NCBI RefSeq assembly: GCF_000372825.1
Contig: NZ_KB910516.1
Coordinates: forward strand, 900,011 to 964,010
From: Methylobacterium sp. 77
GTDB lineage: Bacteria; Pseudomonadota; Alphaproteobacteria; Rhizobiales; Beijerinckiaceae
DNA length: 64,000 nucleotides
Direction of reading: 5' to 3'
Made by a program: the position numbers and the translations under genes. Numbering within the stretch: position 1 is the first letter of the stretch; the number at the start of each line of letters is the position of its first letter. Under the pieces are notes generated by a model. The model was given only the letters and a program-made list of their open reading frames with translations, searched no databases and was not told the DNA's origin. This document shows positions 9,019 through 18,022 of the stretch, piece by piece.

Positions 9019-10269
9019 ATGATCAAGGGCACGATGAACCGCCGCCATGCGCTCAAGCTTGGATTGGCGGGGGCCGGCGGCGCGGTGGCGATGCCGTTCT
9101 TCGCGCGGAATGGGCTGGCTGCGGAGCCGATCAAGCTCGGAAGCCTCCTCGACGGGACCGGTGCGCTCGGGCTCGAGGGCAAACGGATGATCGAGACCAC
9201 CGAATACGCGGTGGAACTGCTCAACAAGGCCGGTGGCCTGCTGGGACGGCCGATCAAGCTGATCGCCTACGACACCCAGTCGAACATGCAGCTCTATACC
9301 CAGTACGCTCAGACGCTCGCCCTGAAGGATAAGGTCGACGTCATCCAGGGCGGCATCACCTCGGCCTCGCGCGAAGCGATCCGGCCGATCTTCGGCCGCT
9401 CCAAGACGCTCTACTTCTACAACACTCAGTACGAAGGCGGCGTCTGTGACCGCAACGTCTTCTGCACCGGCTCGACCCCGGCCCAGACCGTCAACCACAT
9501 CGTCGACTACGCCCTCAAGAACTGGGGCAAGAAGGCCTACATCGTCGCGGCCGACTACAATTACGGGCACATCACCGCGAGCTGGATGACGAAGTTCATG
9601 AAGGACGGCGGCGGCTCGGTGGCCGGCACCGACTTCTTCCCCCTCGACGTGACGAACTTCTCCTCCGCCATCAGCCGCATCCAGCAGGCCCAGCCGGAGA
9701 TCGTCCTTTCCGCCCTCGTCGGCGCGAACCATTCGGCCTTCTACCGGCAATGGGACGCCGCCGGCATGAAGGGCAAGATCCCGATGGGCGCCAGCGTGTT
9801 CGGCCTCGGCGACGAGCTGACCACCATGGACACCTCCACCACCAACGGCATCCTCACCTGCTACGGCTGGTACAACGACCTCGACACGCCCGCGAGCAAG
9901 GCCTTCGTCTCAGGCATGCAGGGTAAGTTCGGCGCCGACGTCACCGATCTGAGCGAGCTCGACACCGCCACCTACGAAGGCATCATGTTCTGGGCGGAAG
10001 GTGTGAAGAAGGCCGGGTCGATCGAGCGCGACGCCGTCATCGCCGCCCTGGAGAGCGGCATCACCATCGATTCCCCCACCGGCAAGGTGACAATGGATCC
10101 GGGCACCCACCACACCATCCGCAACACCTATCTCGCCCGTCCGAAAGATCGGAAATGGGAGCAGCTGGCGACCTTCCCGAATTCGTTCCCGGCCGATACC
10201 GGCGGTGCCTGCGACCTCGTGAAGAACCCGCGGATGAACAAGCAGTTCACGCCCGACCTGAAGGGCTGA
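9019..10269 (+). CDS. ABC transporter substrate-binding protein, amide/urea type (Peripla_BP_5)
   Basis: A 416-residue periplasmic binding protein. It starts with a twin-arginine signal (NRRHALKLGLAGAGG, cleavage near NGLAA), then EPIKLGSLLDGTGALG, typical of the branched-chain/urea/amide class. GGITSASREAIRPIF and the YEGG stretch resemble UrtA/FmdD-type proteins rather than LivJ. ATG 9019 is favoured over 9013 because GGAG at 9007-9010 has proper spacing only to 9019. First gene of a six-gene operon with two permeases, two ATPases and an amidase, so the ligand is probably a small amide or urea-like compound (inference). I give no urt or fmd symbol because the ligand is not shown. Confidence 0.93.
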   Translation: MIKGTMNRRHALKLGLAGAGGAVAMPFFARNGLAAEPIKLGSLLDGTGALGLEGKRMIETTEYAVELLNKAGGLLGRPIKLIAYDTQSNMQLYTQYAQTLALKDKVDVIQGGITSASREAIRPIFGRSKTLYFYNTQYEGGVCDRNVFCTGSTPAQTVNHIVDYALKNWGKKAYIVAADYNYGHITASWMTKFMKDGGGSVAGTDFFPLDVTNFSSAISRIQQAQPEIVLSALVGANHSAFYRQWDAAGMKGKIPMGASVFGLGDELTTMDTSTTNGILTCYGWYNDLDTPASKAFVSGMQGKFGADVTDLSELDTATYEGIMFWAEGVKKAGSIERDAVIAALESGITIDSPTGKVTMDPGTHHTIRNTYLARPKDRKWEQLATFPNSFPADTGGACDLVKNPRMNKQFTPDLKG

Positions 10270-10280
10270 GGCGCCTCTTC

Positions 10281-11147
10281 ATGGATCTCGCGGGGCTCCT
10301 GACCTTCAACGTCCTCACCGGCATCGCCACCCTGGTCCTGATTACCCTCGGACTCGGGGTGATCTACGGGATGATGCGGATCATCAACCTCGCCCATGGC
10401 GAGTTCATGATGCTCGGCGCCTACACCGCCGTGATGGCGAACGGCGCCGGGGTGAACATCTGGATCGCCATGCTCGTCCTGCCGCCTCTCGTGGTGGGGG
10501 CGGTGGGGCTGATCCTGGAGCGCACCGTCATCCGCTTCCTCTACGGGCGGATGATGGACACGATGCTGGCGACCTGGGGCATCAGCCTCGGGCTGATCGG
10601 CCTGATCACCACGCTTTACGGCAACGTCGTGCGCGGCGTCTCGACACCCGTGGGCAGCTTCGAGATCGGCCGCTACGGCGCGAGCCTCTACAGTCTCGTC
10701 ATCATCGCCACGGCCCTCGCCGTGCTGATCGGCATGTTCCTCCTGCTGCGCATGACGAAGTTCGGCCTGATCCTGCGTGCCACCATGCAGAACCCGCGCA
10801 TGGCTGCCGCCATGGGGGTCTCGCCCAACCGCATCTACATGGCGACCTTCGGCCTCGGCGCAGCGCTCGCGGGCCTCGCCGGCGGGGTACTCGCGCCGAT
10901 CTCCGGCGTCTCGCCGTCCATGGGGGCGGCCTACATCTCCCGCGCCTTCATCACCGTGCTCGGCGGCGGCCCGGCCATCGTCACGGGCACCGGCCTCGCC
11001 TCGTCGCTGTTCGGATTCATCAACGAACTGGTCTCGTTCAGGACCACGCCCGTCATCGGTGACGTCGCCCTCCTCGTCGCCGCGATCCTGCTGATCCGCG
11101 TGCTGCCGCAGGGCATCACCGGCCGCTACCTGAGGCGCAGCTTATGA
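10281..11147 (+). CDS. ABC transporter permease, LivH/UrtB type
   Basis: A 288-residue inner-membrane permease with about eight hydrophobic helices. The segment GLGVIYGMMRIINLAHGEFMMLGAY is cut here to its hallmark NLAHGEFMMLGAY, the LivH/UrtB signature; the EAA-like loop is around RATMQNPRMAAAMGVS, followed by FGLGAALAGLAGG. ATG 10281 lies 11 nt after the binding-protein stop. It forms the translocation pore with the next gene, which starts inside this gene's stop codon (ATGA). It belongs to the amide/urea-type importer of 9019-13763. Confidence 0.93.
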   Translation: MDLAGLLTFNVLTGIATLVLITLGLGVIYGMMRIINLAHGEFMMLGAYTAVMANGAGVNIWIAMLVLPPLVVGAVGLILERTVIRFLYGRMMDTMLATWGISLGLIGLITTLYGNVVRGVSTPVGSFEIGRYGASLYSLVIIATALAVLIGMFLLLRMTKFGLILRATMQNPRMAAAMGVSPNRIYMATFGLGAALAGLAGGVLAPISGVSPSMGAAYISRAFITVLGGGPAIVTGTGLASSLFGFINELVSFRTTPVIGDVALLVAAILLIRVLPQGITGRYLRRSL

Positions 11148-12217
11148 GCCCCGTCGACCGTCGTTCCGCAGCGGGGTTCCTCGTGACCCTCGGCCTCATG
11201 CTCGCCATCCTGTTCGGGGCGCCGCACGCCCTCGACACATTCGGCCTCGTCCAGGCCACGAGCTTTGCGGCGCTCGCCATGTTCGCCCTCAGCCAGGGCT
11301 TCATCTGGGGCTATGGCGGCGTGATGTCGTTCGGGCAGGCCGCCTTCCTCGGCCTCGGCGGATACGCCTACGCCGTCTCCGTCATCAACATGGGCGACAG
11401 CACGCTGCCCATCCTCATCGCCATCCTGGTGCCGACCCTGTTCGCGGGCCTGCTCGGCTACTTCATGTTCTACGGCCGGATCTCGGACGCCTATATCGGC
11501 GTCATCACCCTCACCGTCTCGGTGATCCTGTTCCAGCTGGTGAACACCACCTCGGGCAGCCAGTACCGGATCGGCGAGGCGGAGCTCGGCGGCTTCAACG
11601 GCATCCCGGCGATCCCCGCCCTCAACAGGCTCGGCGACCCCGGCAATCCGCTGGACAATGACGGCATCTGGTATGCCGCCATGGGCGCGCTGATCCTGGT
11701 CTACGCCGCGTTGCGCTGGGTCCTGGCGAGCCGCTTCGGCAGAGTGGTCGTGGCGATCCGCGAGAACGAGGTCCGGGCGCAGCTCATCGGCTACGACCCG
11801 CGCCTGTACAAGCTCCTGGCCTTCATGATCTCGGCTGCCATCGCGGGGCTCGCCGGCTGCCTCTACGCCAATTGGGGTGGGTTCATCAGTCCGACGGTGT
11901 TCGGCCTGTCGATGTCGGCGCAGGTAATCATCTTCGTGCTGGTGGGCGGCCTCGGTACCCTCGTTGGCCCTATGCTCGGCGCGGTGCTGATCCAGTGGCT
12001 CATCATCGAGGCCGGCTCGCAGAACGTCGTCGATTCCAATCTCGGCCTCGGCATCGTCCTCGTTGCCTTCGTTCTGCTGATCCCGCAGGGGCTGCTGCCG
12101 GTGGTGAGGAACCTGGCCCTGCGCCTCCCGGACCTCGTCGCGAAGGCCCGGCAGGGCGGGAATCGCAAGGCGGCAGAACCCGCGCCCGGCGCGCTGGCCG
12201 GGGAGGTCCGTCCATGA
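11144..12217 (+). CDS. ABC transporter permease, LivM/UrtC type
   Basis: A 357-residue second permease of the importer. Family markers are GYGGVMSFGQAAFLGLGGYA (the LivM SFGQ motif), the EAA-like loop around IRENEVRAQLIGYDPRLYK, and the C-terminal helices GGLGTLVGPMLGAVLI. The start overlaps the preceding stop by 4 nt (ATGA), and the stop overlaps the next ATG in the same way, showing translational coupling. The C-terminal tail after the last helix (about 30 residues) is polar and Ala/Pro-rich. With its partner it carries the substrate delivered by the 9019 binding protein. Confidence 0.93.
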   Translation: MSPVDRRSAAGFLVTLGLMLAILFGAPHALDTFGLVQATSFAALAMFALSQGFIWGYGGVMSFGQAAFLGLGGYAYAVSVINMGDSTLPILIAILVPTLFAGLLGYFMFYGRISDAYIGVITLTVSVILFQLVNTTSGSQYRIGEAELGGFNGIPAIPALNRLGDPGNPLDNDGIWYAAMGALILVYAALRWVLASRFGRVVVAIRENEVRAQLIGYDPRLYKLLAFMISAAIAGLAGCLYANWGGFISPTVFGLSMSAQVIIFVLVGGLGTLVGPMLGAVLIQWLIIEAGSQNVVDSNLGLGIVLVAFVLLIPQGLLPVVRNLALRLPDLVAKARQGGNRKAAEPAPGALAGEVRP

Positions 12218-12975
12218 CCGTGAGCGCGACGCCTCCGGCACCGCCGATCCGCCCACCTTTGCGCCCCCTCGTGGAGGCGCGCGGCGTCACCATGCGCTTC
12301 GGCGGCGTGACGGCGGTGGGCAATGTCGATTTCGTCCTCGGCGAGGTCGAGCTGCGTTGCCTCATCGGCCCGAACGGCGCCGGCAAGAGCACCTTCTTCA
12401 AGATGCTCACCGGCCAGCTGACGCCCACCGAGGGCCGCATCCGCTTCCGCGACATCGACATCACCGGGGCCGAGCCTCACCGGATCGCGCGGCTCGGCGT
12501 GGGGATCAAGACCCAGGTGCCTAACGTCTTCAACGGCCTGTCGGTGCGCGAGAACGTGTTCGTTGCGGCAGGTCGGCGCAAGTCCATCGCCCGTACCCGT
12601 GCCATCGTCGACGAGACGCTGACGCGGCTCCAGTTGACGAGCATCGCCGAGCGCAATGTCGGGCAGCTCGCCCACGGACAGCGCCAATGGGTCGAGATCG
12701 CCACCGTGCTCGCCCAGGAGCCCGAACTGATCCTCCTCGACGAGCCGGCGGCCGGCATGACCCATGACGAGGTCCACCGCACCGCCGAGCTCATCCGCGA
12801 GATCAACCGCACCCATGCCCTCATCGTGGTGGAGCACGACATGCCCTTCATCCGGATGATCGCCAGGACCGTCACCGTGTTCAACCAGGGCCGTATCCTG
12901 ATGGAGGACAGCGTGGAGCGCGTGCTCGCCGACCAGCGCGTCCGCGACGTCTATCTCGGCAAGCAGGCCGCGTGA
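12214..12975 (+). CDS. ABC transporter ATP-binding protein, LivG/UrtD type
   Basis: A 253-residue ATPase. Walker A is GPNGAGKST, Walker B is LILLDEPAAGM with the catalytic Glu, and the switch His is in VVEHDM. The signature motif is LAHGQ rather than canonical LSGGQ; this variant is usual in UrtD-like ATPases and supports an amide/urea class importer over a LivG amino-acid importer. The N-terminus has a 20-residue Pro-rich extension before the ABC domain begins at VEARGVTMRFGG. Coupled by ATGA to the permease upstream and by GTGA to the second ATPase downstream. Confidence 0.93.
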   Translation: MTVSATPPAPPIRPPLRPLVEARGVTMRFGGVTAVGNVDFVLGEVELRCLIGPNGAGKSTFFKMLTGQLTPTEGRIRFRDIDITGAEPHRIARLGVGIKTQVPNVFNGLSVRENVFVAAGRRKSIARTRAIVDETLTRLQLTSIAERNVGQLAHGQRQWVEIATVLAQEPELILLDEPAAGMTHDEVHRTAELIREINRTHALIVVEHDMPFIRMIARTVTVFNQGRILMEDSVERVLADQRVRDVYLGKQAA

Positions 12976-13763
12976 GCCGGGCGATGGATATGACGAATCC
13001 GATCGCGCCGATCCCGCTCTCCATCTGCCCGAACTCCGCGGCCGAGGCGGCGAAGCCCGCGCTCCTCTCCGTCGAGGGCCTGCATTCCGGCTACGGCCGC
13101 ATCCCGATCCTCGGCGGCGTCTCGCTCACCGTCGGAAAGGGCGAGTTCGTCGGCATCCTCGGCCATAACGGGATGGGCAAGACCACGCTGCTGCGCACGC
13201 TGATGGGCTACCTGCCGGCCACCGCCGGCCGCATCCGGCTCGGGGACGACGACATCGCCAGGCGCTCGCCCACGGCGCGGGCGCGGCTCGGCATGGGCTT
13301 CGTGCCCCAGGGGCGGGAGATCTTCGGCACCTTGAGCGTGCGCGAGAACCTGCGGATGGGCTGCCTCCTCTCCGACAGGAACGAGGACGAGACCATCGCG
13401 GAGATTCTCGCCGTCTTCCCCCGGCTCAAGGCCTATCTCGACCGGCCGGGCGGGGCATTGTCCGGCGGCGAGCAGCAATTGCTGGCTCTGGCCCGCTGCC
13501 TCTGCGGCAATCCCCGCATCCTCCTCCTCGACGAGCCGACGGAGGGGATCCAGCCCTCGATCATCGAGGAGATCATCGAGACGCTGCAGGCGATCGGCCG
13601 GGCGCGCGGGCTGACGATCCTCCTCGTCGAACAGAACCTCACCTTCATCTCCGGCCTCTCGGAGCGGGTCCTGATCCTGCAGAAGGGCGTCATCACCCGC
13701 GAGATCCCGGCCGAGATCGCCCGCGACCGGGCGATGATCGAGGAGTTCGTCGGCATGGCCTGA
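12972..13763 (+). CDS. ABC transporter ATP-binding protein, LivF/UrtE type
   Basis: A 263-residue second ATPase of the importer. It shows Walker A GHNGMGKTT (the HNGMGKTT form is typical of LivF/UrtE), signature LSGGEQQLLALAR, Walker B ILLLDEPTEGIQPS and the switch His-equivalent region LLVEQNL. The GTG at 12972 overlaps the previous stop (GTGA); ATG 12984 is a possible alternative start. It pairs with the 12214 ATPase to drive import. The amidase 73 nt downstream completes the operon. Confidence 0.93.
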   Translation: MSRAMDMTNPIAPIPLSICPNSAAEAAKPALLSVEGLHSGYGRIPILGGVSLTVGKGEFVGILGHNGMGKTTLLRTLMGYLPATAGRIRLGDDDIARRSPTARARLGMGFVPQGREIFGTLSVRENLRMGCLLSDRNEDETIAEILAVFPRLKAYLDRPGGALSGGEQQLLALARCLCGNPRILLLDEPTEGIQPSIIEEIIETLQAIGRARGLTILLVEQNLTFISGLSERVLILQKGVITREIPAEIARDRAMIEEFVGMA

Positions 13764-13836
13764 CGCCGACCAGGCCCCTTCCGCCCGCCCCCCTCCGCCT
13801 GCGCCTCGCCACCTGAAACCAAGGAGACATCCCGCG

Positions 13837-15396
13837 ATGGATGCTACCCCGACCGCACTATCCGTCGGCCTCGACATCGTCGAGATGACACTGGCCGACG
13901 TGGCCGACGCGTTTGCCGGCGGCGTGACCGCTGAAGCGCTGACGCTCGCCTTCCTCGACCGGATCGCCACCTACAACCCGCATTACAACGCCATCATCGT
14001 CATGAACCCGGAGGCCCTCGACGACGCCCGCGCCATCGACGCGCGCCGGGCGGCCGGCGAAGCCCTGGGACCGCTGGCGGGCGTGCCGGTGGTGATCAAG
14101 GATCCGATGGACATGGCCGGGCTGCCGACCACGGCGGGATGGCGCTTCCTCAGCGCGCGAGCCGGCGGCGTCGACCTGATCCCCGAGACCGATTCACCCG
14201 TGGTGGCGCGGATGCGGGCAGCCGGCTGCGTCATGCTCGGCAAGACCAACGTTCCGGTGCTGAGCGCCACCGGCAGCCATGCCAACGACAGCTGGGCCGG
14301 GCCGACCCTGAACTCTGCTGCTCCCGACTGCCTACCCGGCGGCAGCAGCGCGGGCACCGCGACCGCAGTGGGCGCCAGCCTCGCCGTGCTGGGTCTCGCC
14401 GAGGAGACCGGCGGCTCGATCCAGAACCCGGCCTCGGCGCAGGGGCTCGTCGGCATCAAGCCGACCTTCGCCCTCGTCCCCAATGCCGGCGTGGTGCCGC
14501 TGGCCGGCAGCACCCGCGACGTGGTCGGTCCCATCGCCCGCTGCGTGCGCGACGCGGCGCTGACCCTCGACGTTCTCGCCGGCTACACGTCCGAAGACCC
14601 GAAGACGGTGGCCGGCATCGGCAAGCGCCCCAAGGGCGGCTACGCCGCGAAACTCGACACGAATGGCCTTCGGGGCAAGCGCCTCGGCCTCTACGGGCCG
14701 GGCTGGCGCGATCTGCCGCTCTCGGCGGAAGCGGCCGACCTCTACGAGCGGGCGCAAGGCGAGATCACCGCCTGCGGCGCGACCCTGATCGCCGATCCCT
14801 TCGCCGGCACGGGCTTCGCGGCCCTCGCCGAGCCCACCGAGGGCCTGAACTCTTTCGACGCCCGGGGCATGGAATCGGTGCCCTACGACCTGCACCTCTA
14901 CCTGCAGCGCCTCGGCTCGAACGCCGCCTTGAGAAGCGTCGCCGCCTTCGCCGAGGCGACGGCGGACGAGGATGCGTTCGGCCCCAAGGGCGTGCTGCAC
15001 TACCTGCACCAATATCCGGCCTTCGAGGCGATCCTGGCCGATCCGACGCGGCCGCCGAATCTCTCGGAATTTCTTGCCCTTAGAGAGGCTTACCTGGAAA
15101 TCTTCAACCGGGTTATGGACGAGAATGGGCTCGACGGCCTCGTCTTCCCGCAGATGCGCGATGCGCTGCCGCCCCTTCATGGCGGGAGGGCGATCAACGA
15201 GACCACGGTCTGCGAGATCAACATCGCCGGTCTGCCCGGCGTGACGCTGCCGGCCGGGGCCTATGACAGCGGCTCGCCGTTCAACCTGATCTTCGTGGGC
15301 CGGATGTGGAGCGAGGCCGACCTCCTCGGCTTCGCCTATGCCTACGAGGCGGCAACCGGCTACCGCAAGGCGCCGAGCCTCGTGGCAGGGGGCTGA
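13837..15396 (+). CDS. Amidase-signature family amidase linked to the amide-type importer
   Basis: A 519-residue amidase with a full catalytic triad: Lys in VVIKDPMDMAG, cis-Ser in PGGSSAGTA and nucleophile Ser in GGSIQNPASAQG, then GIKPTFALVPNAG. It hydrolyses carboxamides or imides to acid plus ammonia in the cytosol. AAGGAG lies about 10 nt before the ATG at 13837. It is longer than the 4428 amidase and clearly a different subfamily. Position directly behind a complete amide/urea-type importer argues that it degrades the imported compound to feed nitrogen assimilation (inference). A GC-rich hairpin at 15399-15422 follows and probably ends the operon. Confidence 0.92.
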   Translation: MDATPTALSVGLDIVEMTLADVADAFAGGVTAEALTLAFLDRIATYNPHYNAIIVMNPEALDDARAIDARRAAGEALGPLAGVPVVIKDPMDMAGLPTTAGWRFLSARAGGVDLIPETDSPVVARMRAAGCVMLGKTNVPVLSATGSHANDSWAGPTLNSAAPDCLPGGSSAGTATAVGASLAVLGLAEETGGSIQNPASAQGLVGIKPTFALVPNAGVVPLAGSTRDVVGPIARCVRDAALTLDVLAGYTSEDPKTVAGIGKRPKGGYAAKLDTNGLRGKRLGLYGPGWRDLPLSAEAADLYERAQGEITACGATLIADPFAGTGFAALAEPTEGLNSFDARGMESVPYDLHLYLQRLGSNAALRSVAAFAEATADEDAFGPKGVLHYLHQYPAFEAILADPTRPPNLSEFLALREAYLEIFNRVMDENGLDGLVFPQMRDALPPLHGGRAINETTVCEINIAGLPGVTLPAGAYDSGSPFNLIFVGRMWSEADLLGFAYAYEAATGYRKAPSLVAGG

Positions 15397-15398
15397 GA

Positions 15399-15422
15399 GC
15401 GGACGGCGCGGCGGTCGTCCGC
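15399..15422. terminator. Hairpin between convergent genes
   Basis: GCGGACG (15399-15405) pairs perfectly with CGTCCGC (15416-15422) around a 10-nt loop. It lies between the amidase stop (15396) and the convergent MOSC gene stop (15428). There is no T-tract on either side, so a bidirectional terminator is plausible but not proven. Confidence 0.4.
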
Positions 15423-15427
15423 CGGCT

Positions 15428-16201
15428 TCACCCGAGGGCGAGGCGATCCGCAGGGGCGATCGTCCCGCCCTCGACGACCTCGAGATAGATCCCGAGGTCC
15501 ACATGCCCGAAATGCTGCTTGATCGCCTTGGGCAGGTTCGCATCCCGCTCGGCGGTCGTCGGATTGACGTTGACGGCGCCGCAGCGCGGCGTGCGGGCGA
15601 GGCCGCGAAAGCGCACCGGGCCGATCACGACCTCGCGCCCGACCCAATCGAGTTCCTGCCACGGCTCCAGCCCGTCGAGATGGATGTTGGCGCGGAAGCG
15701 CAACGGGTCGAGATCCCGCCCCGTCGCCTCGGACAGCGCCCGCACCGAGGCGAGATTCACCACCGAGATCGCGCGCATCATCACCGGCGACAGCACGCTG
15801 GCATCGGTGAACTTGTGGTTCTCGCCCCGGACGAGACGGGGCCGCCCGCGCGTCTCCTCGCCCAGGTAATCGACGAAGAACTCCTCCGTCCCGGCGCGCC
15901 CCGCCTCGGTCGACAGGTCGGCTTCGAACAGGTTCTCCCCGTCGCGTCGGATCGTCAGGTGACCGGTCGCGGGGTCGAGCCGCGTCGCGAGAGCGGCAAG
16001 CGCCGTGTTGTTGCGCAGCATCAGGAAGAAGCCCTTGTCGAGGGGCTCCGGCTTTTCCGGGTCGAACGGGGTCGTCCCCAGCGCCAGGGCGTATTCCCGA
16101 TCGTGGGCGAGCCCGCCTTCGGGGGTGACGCTCATGCGCGTCAGGGCCTCGGCCGACAGACCCTTGATCGGATAGCGGTAGAGAGCATCGACAGCGGGCA
16201 T
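15428..16201 (-). CDS. MOSC domain protein (YcbX/MOSC N-terminal type)
   Basis: A 257-residue protein with the MOSC N-terminal beta-barrel (YRYPIKGLSAEAL at residues 7-19) followed by the MOSC domain, with TPRCGAVNVNPTTAERD carrying the conserved Cys thought to engage molybdenum cofactor sulfur. Relatives (YcbX, YiiM, mARC) reduce N-hydroxylated compounds or carry sulfur for Moco enzymes. No ferredoxin domain follows, unlike E. coli YcbX. ATG 16201 is preceded by AGGA at suitable spacing. No Moco biosynthesis gene is adjacent; it converges with the amidase operon. Confidence 0.85.
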   Translation of the reverse strand: MPAVDALYRYPIKGLSAEALTRMSVTPEGGLAHDREYALALGTTPFDPEKPEPLDKGFFLMLRNNTALAALATRLDPATGHLTIRRDGENLFEADLSTEAGRAGTEEFFVDYLGEETRGRPRLVRGENHKFTDASVLSPVMMRAISVVNLASVRALSEATGRDLDPLRFRANIHLDGLEPWQELDWVGREVVIGPVRFRGLARTPRCGAVNVNPTTAERDANLPKAIKQHFGHVDLGIYLEVVEGGTIAPADRLALG

Positions 16202-16308
16202 GGCGGATTCCTGGAGGGTGTGAGTTCTCGATGCCGGGGGAGGGCCCGATGCGCCATACGCTGTTTTGCGCAGGTGGTTCGGCCCGGTCCCGAGGAGATC
16301 GCGAAGCC

Positions 16309-16345
16309 GAAAAAGCCGGCTCCGCGCGAGCGGAACCGGCTTTCA
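16309..16345 (-). terminator. Rho-independent terminator after the porin gene
   Basis: On the minus strand, AAAGCCGG-TTCCG pairs with CGGAG-CCGGCTTT around a short CG-rich loop and is followed directly by a run of T (TTTTT, complement of 16310-16314). It lies about 40 nt after the porin stop at 16383, in the correct orientation, so it is a strong candidate terminator. Confidence 0.8.
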
Positions 16346-16382
16346 AAGTGTGGGTTCTCGAGGCCGCAACGCCTCGGAATTC

Positions 16383-17858
16383 CTAGCCCGGAGCGAGGCC
16401 CAGCAGGGTGCCGAGGGGGACGACGAGGGTGAAGCCGCCGTAGAACCCGTCCTTGGCGCGGCGGGCCGTGTAAGGGTTGTAGTAGGAATTCGGATTGACG
16501 ACGTATTGGACCACCGGCTCGAGAACCACACCCGCGCCGAGGTCGAAATGGGCGTTGACCTCGAACACGAACTTGTCGCGCGAATAGGCCTCGCCGGTAC
16601 CGCCGGCGATGAAGTTGGCGTCCGACAGGAAGGCGGCGTAATTCTCGTTCAGCCGCTGCCAGTTGGCCTTGATGCCGTAGGTGTCGTTGGGCCGGCTCTG
16701 GTCGGGGGCCTGCAGGAGCAGCCCGGCAAACGAGTTGAAGCGGATCGGGATCGTCGGATCGAAGGCGTAGCCGGTGCCGGTATAGGCCGAGATCGCGGTC
16801 GGATGCAGGTTGCCCGCATCGCGCCCGCCATCGGCCCGCCACAGGGTCTGCGTGCCGGTGAGGACGACGCCCGAGGTGCCGGATTTCTGCAGCGACGGCG
16901 TCCCCGGGTTGAGGCCCTTCGACGTGCCGGCGATGGTCTTGAAGTTATCGTCGTGATCGGCCGTGTTGTAGAAGCCGGTGAGTGAGACGCGGCCGGGATA
17001 GGCCTCCATCGTATAGTCGGTCTTGCGGCCGATCTCGGTCATCACGACGGCACCGGCCAGACGCTCGTAGCCGAAATCATAGCCCGACAGGACATTGGTG
17101 TTGGGGTTCACGCTGAAGGCGCCGGCCTGGAGGTAGGTGGTCGGCGAGAGCTTGTAGGCGAGGTTGGCACCCCAGACGCCGAAGAGCGGCGAGGTGAAGC
17201 CGGCATTGAAGTAGAACATGTCCTGGAAGCAGGAATTGATCGAGTTGCACGGCGGGAGACCGTAATAGCGGTCCGGATGCGTGCGGCCGATCTCGACCAC
17301 GAGCCGGTCGTCGAGAAGCTTCTGCTGGTAGGTCAGCAGCGACAGCCGGGTGCTGTTGGGCGTGTAGGGCGGCTGGTAGCCCACCGTGGTGTCACCGATG
17401 TCGCCGGCCATGTTGAGGTTGCGCACGAGGCCGAGGAAGGTCTGCGTGAAGTTGATCGAGCCGCCGGTGATGCCGGCGAGCTTCTGCATGTCGGCGGTCA
17501 TGCTGAGGACGAAATAGGCGGCGTTCGATTGTTCGCCGGTGCGCAGGCCCGCACTCGGATTGGCCTGGTAGAAGTCGTAGATGTTGACGTCGAAGGTGAG
17601 CCCGCGCGCCGCCATCTCCGTGGCCCAGGGAGCGAGCGGACCGGTGCGGACGGGATCGGCGGGCTTGCCCGCGACCTCACGGGTGGTGCGCGGCTGCGTC
17701 TGATCGTTGAACTCGCCGACGGGGGACGCCGTCTGCGCCTCGGCGGAGAGCATCCCTGCGGCAAGCAATGCGCTGCCGACGAGGACCGGAAGCCCGGTGC
17801 GGCGAGCCGGTCGCGCGAAGGCGGCGCGGACGGGTTTCTCTGTCGCGTCTGTCGGCAT
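16383..17858 (-). CDS. OprB-like carbohydrate-selective porin
   Basis: A 491-residue outer-membrane porin. The signal peptide runs to about residue 42 (TGLPVLVGSALLAAGMLSAEAQ, shortened here to its core LLAAGMLSAEAQ). The mature protein begins with a Pro/Thr-rich lead and enters family sequence at LTFDVNIYDFYQANPSAG, with alternating beta strands rich in Tyr, Asn and Gly to the C-terminus, as in the OprB/alginate-type group. I chose ATG 17858 (GGGGAC 7 nt upstream) over the GTG at 17891. OprB proteins pass sugars or polyols through the outer membrane, but substrate range varies. It is divergent from the DeoR operon across a 766-bp gap. Confidence 0.85.
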   Translation of the reverse strand: MPTDATEKPVRAAFARPARRTGLPVLVGSALLAAGMLSAEAQTASPVGEFNDQTQPRTTREVAGKPADPVRTGPLAPWATEMAARGLTFDVNIYDFYQANPSAGLRTGEQSNAAYFVLSMTADMQKLAGITGGSINFTQTFLGLVRNLNMAGDIGDTTVGYQPPYTPNSTRLSLLTYQQKLLDDRLVVEIGRTHPDRYYGLPPCNSINSCFQDMFYFNAGFTSPLFGVWGANLAYKLSPTTYLQAGAFSVNPNTNVLSGYDFGYERLAGAVVMTEIGRKTDYTMEAYPGRVSLTGFYNTADHDDNFKTIAGTSKGLNPGTPSLQKSGTSGVVLTGTQTLWRADGGRDAGNLHPTAISAYTGTGYAFDPTIPIRFNSFAGLLLQAPDQSRPNDTYGIKANWQRLNENYAAFLSDANFIAGGTGEAYSRDKFVFEVNAHFDLGAGVVLEPVVQYVVNPNSYYNPYTARRAKDGFYGGFTLVVPLGTLLGLAPG

Positions 17859-18006
17859 CGTCGAACGTCCCCATGCTGCTGTCCCATGCACCTCGTCGAC
17901 CGCGCGCCCGTCGAGGCGTGCCTATGCATGGAAATGTGAGATTGGACCGGTTCAGCAAGGCCAATGCCACACGCAAAGGGGAACCGGAAAAAAGTTCCAT
18001 TTCCAA

Positions 18007-18022
18007 GTTTCTCAATTGAAAC
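18007..18022. promoter_or_regulatory. Inverted repeat GTTTC-N6-GAAAC, candidate operator upstream of the porin
   Basis: GTTTC (18007-18011) and GAAAC (18018-18022) form a dyad about 150 bp upstream of the porin start in the AT-rich stretch. The half-site resembles those in the palindrome before the DeoR gene. DeoR-family regulators (GlpR, AgaR) often use TTTC/GAAA-type half-sites. Binding is inference. Confidence 0.35.

Noticed and set aside
9019..13763. Naming the importer urtABCDE
   Set aside because: UrtD-like LAHGQ and UrtA-like motifs are present, but no urease genes follow and the linked enzyme is an amidase.
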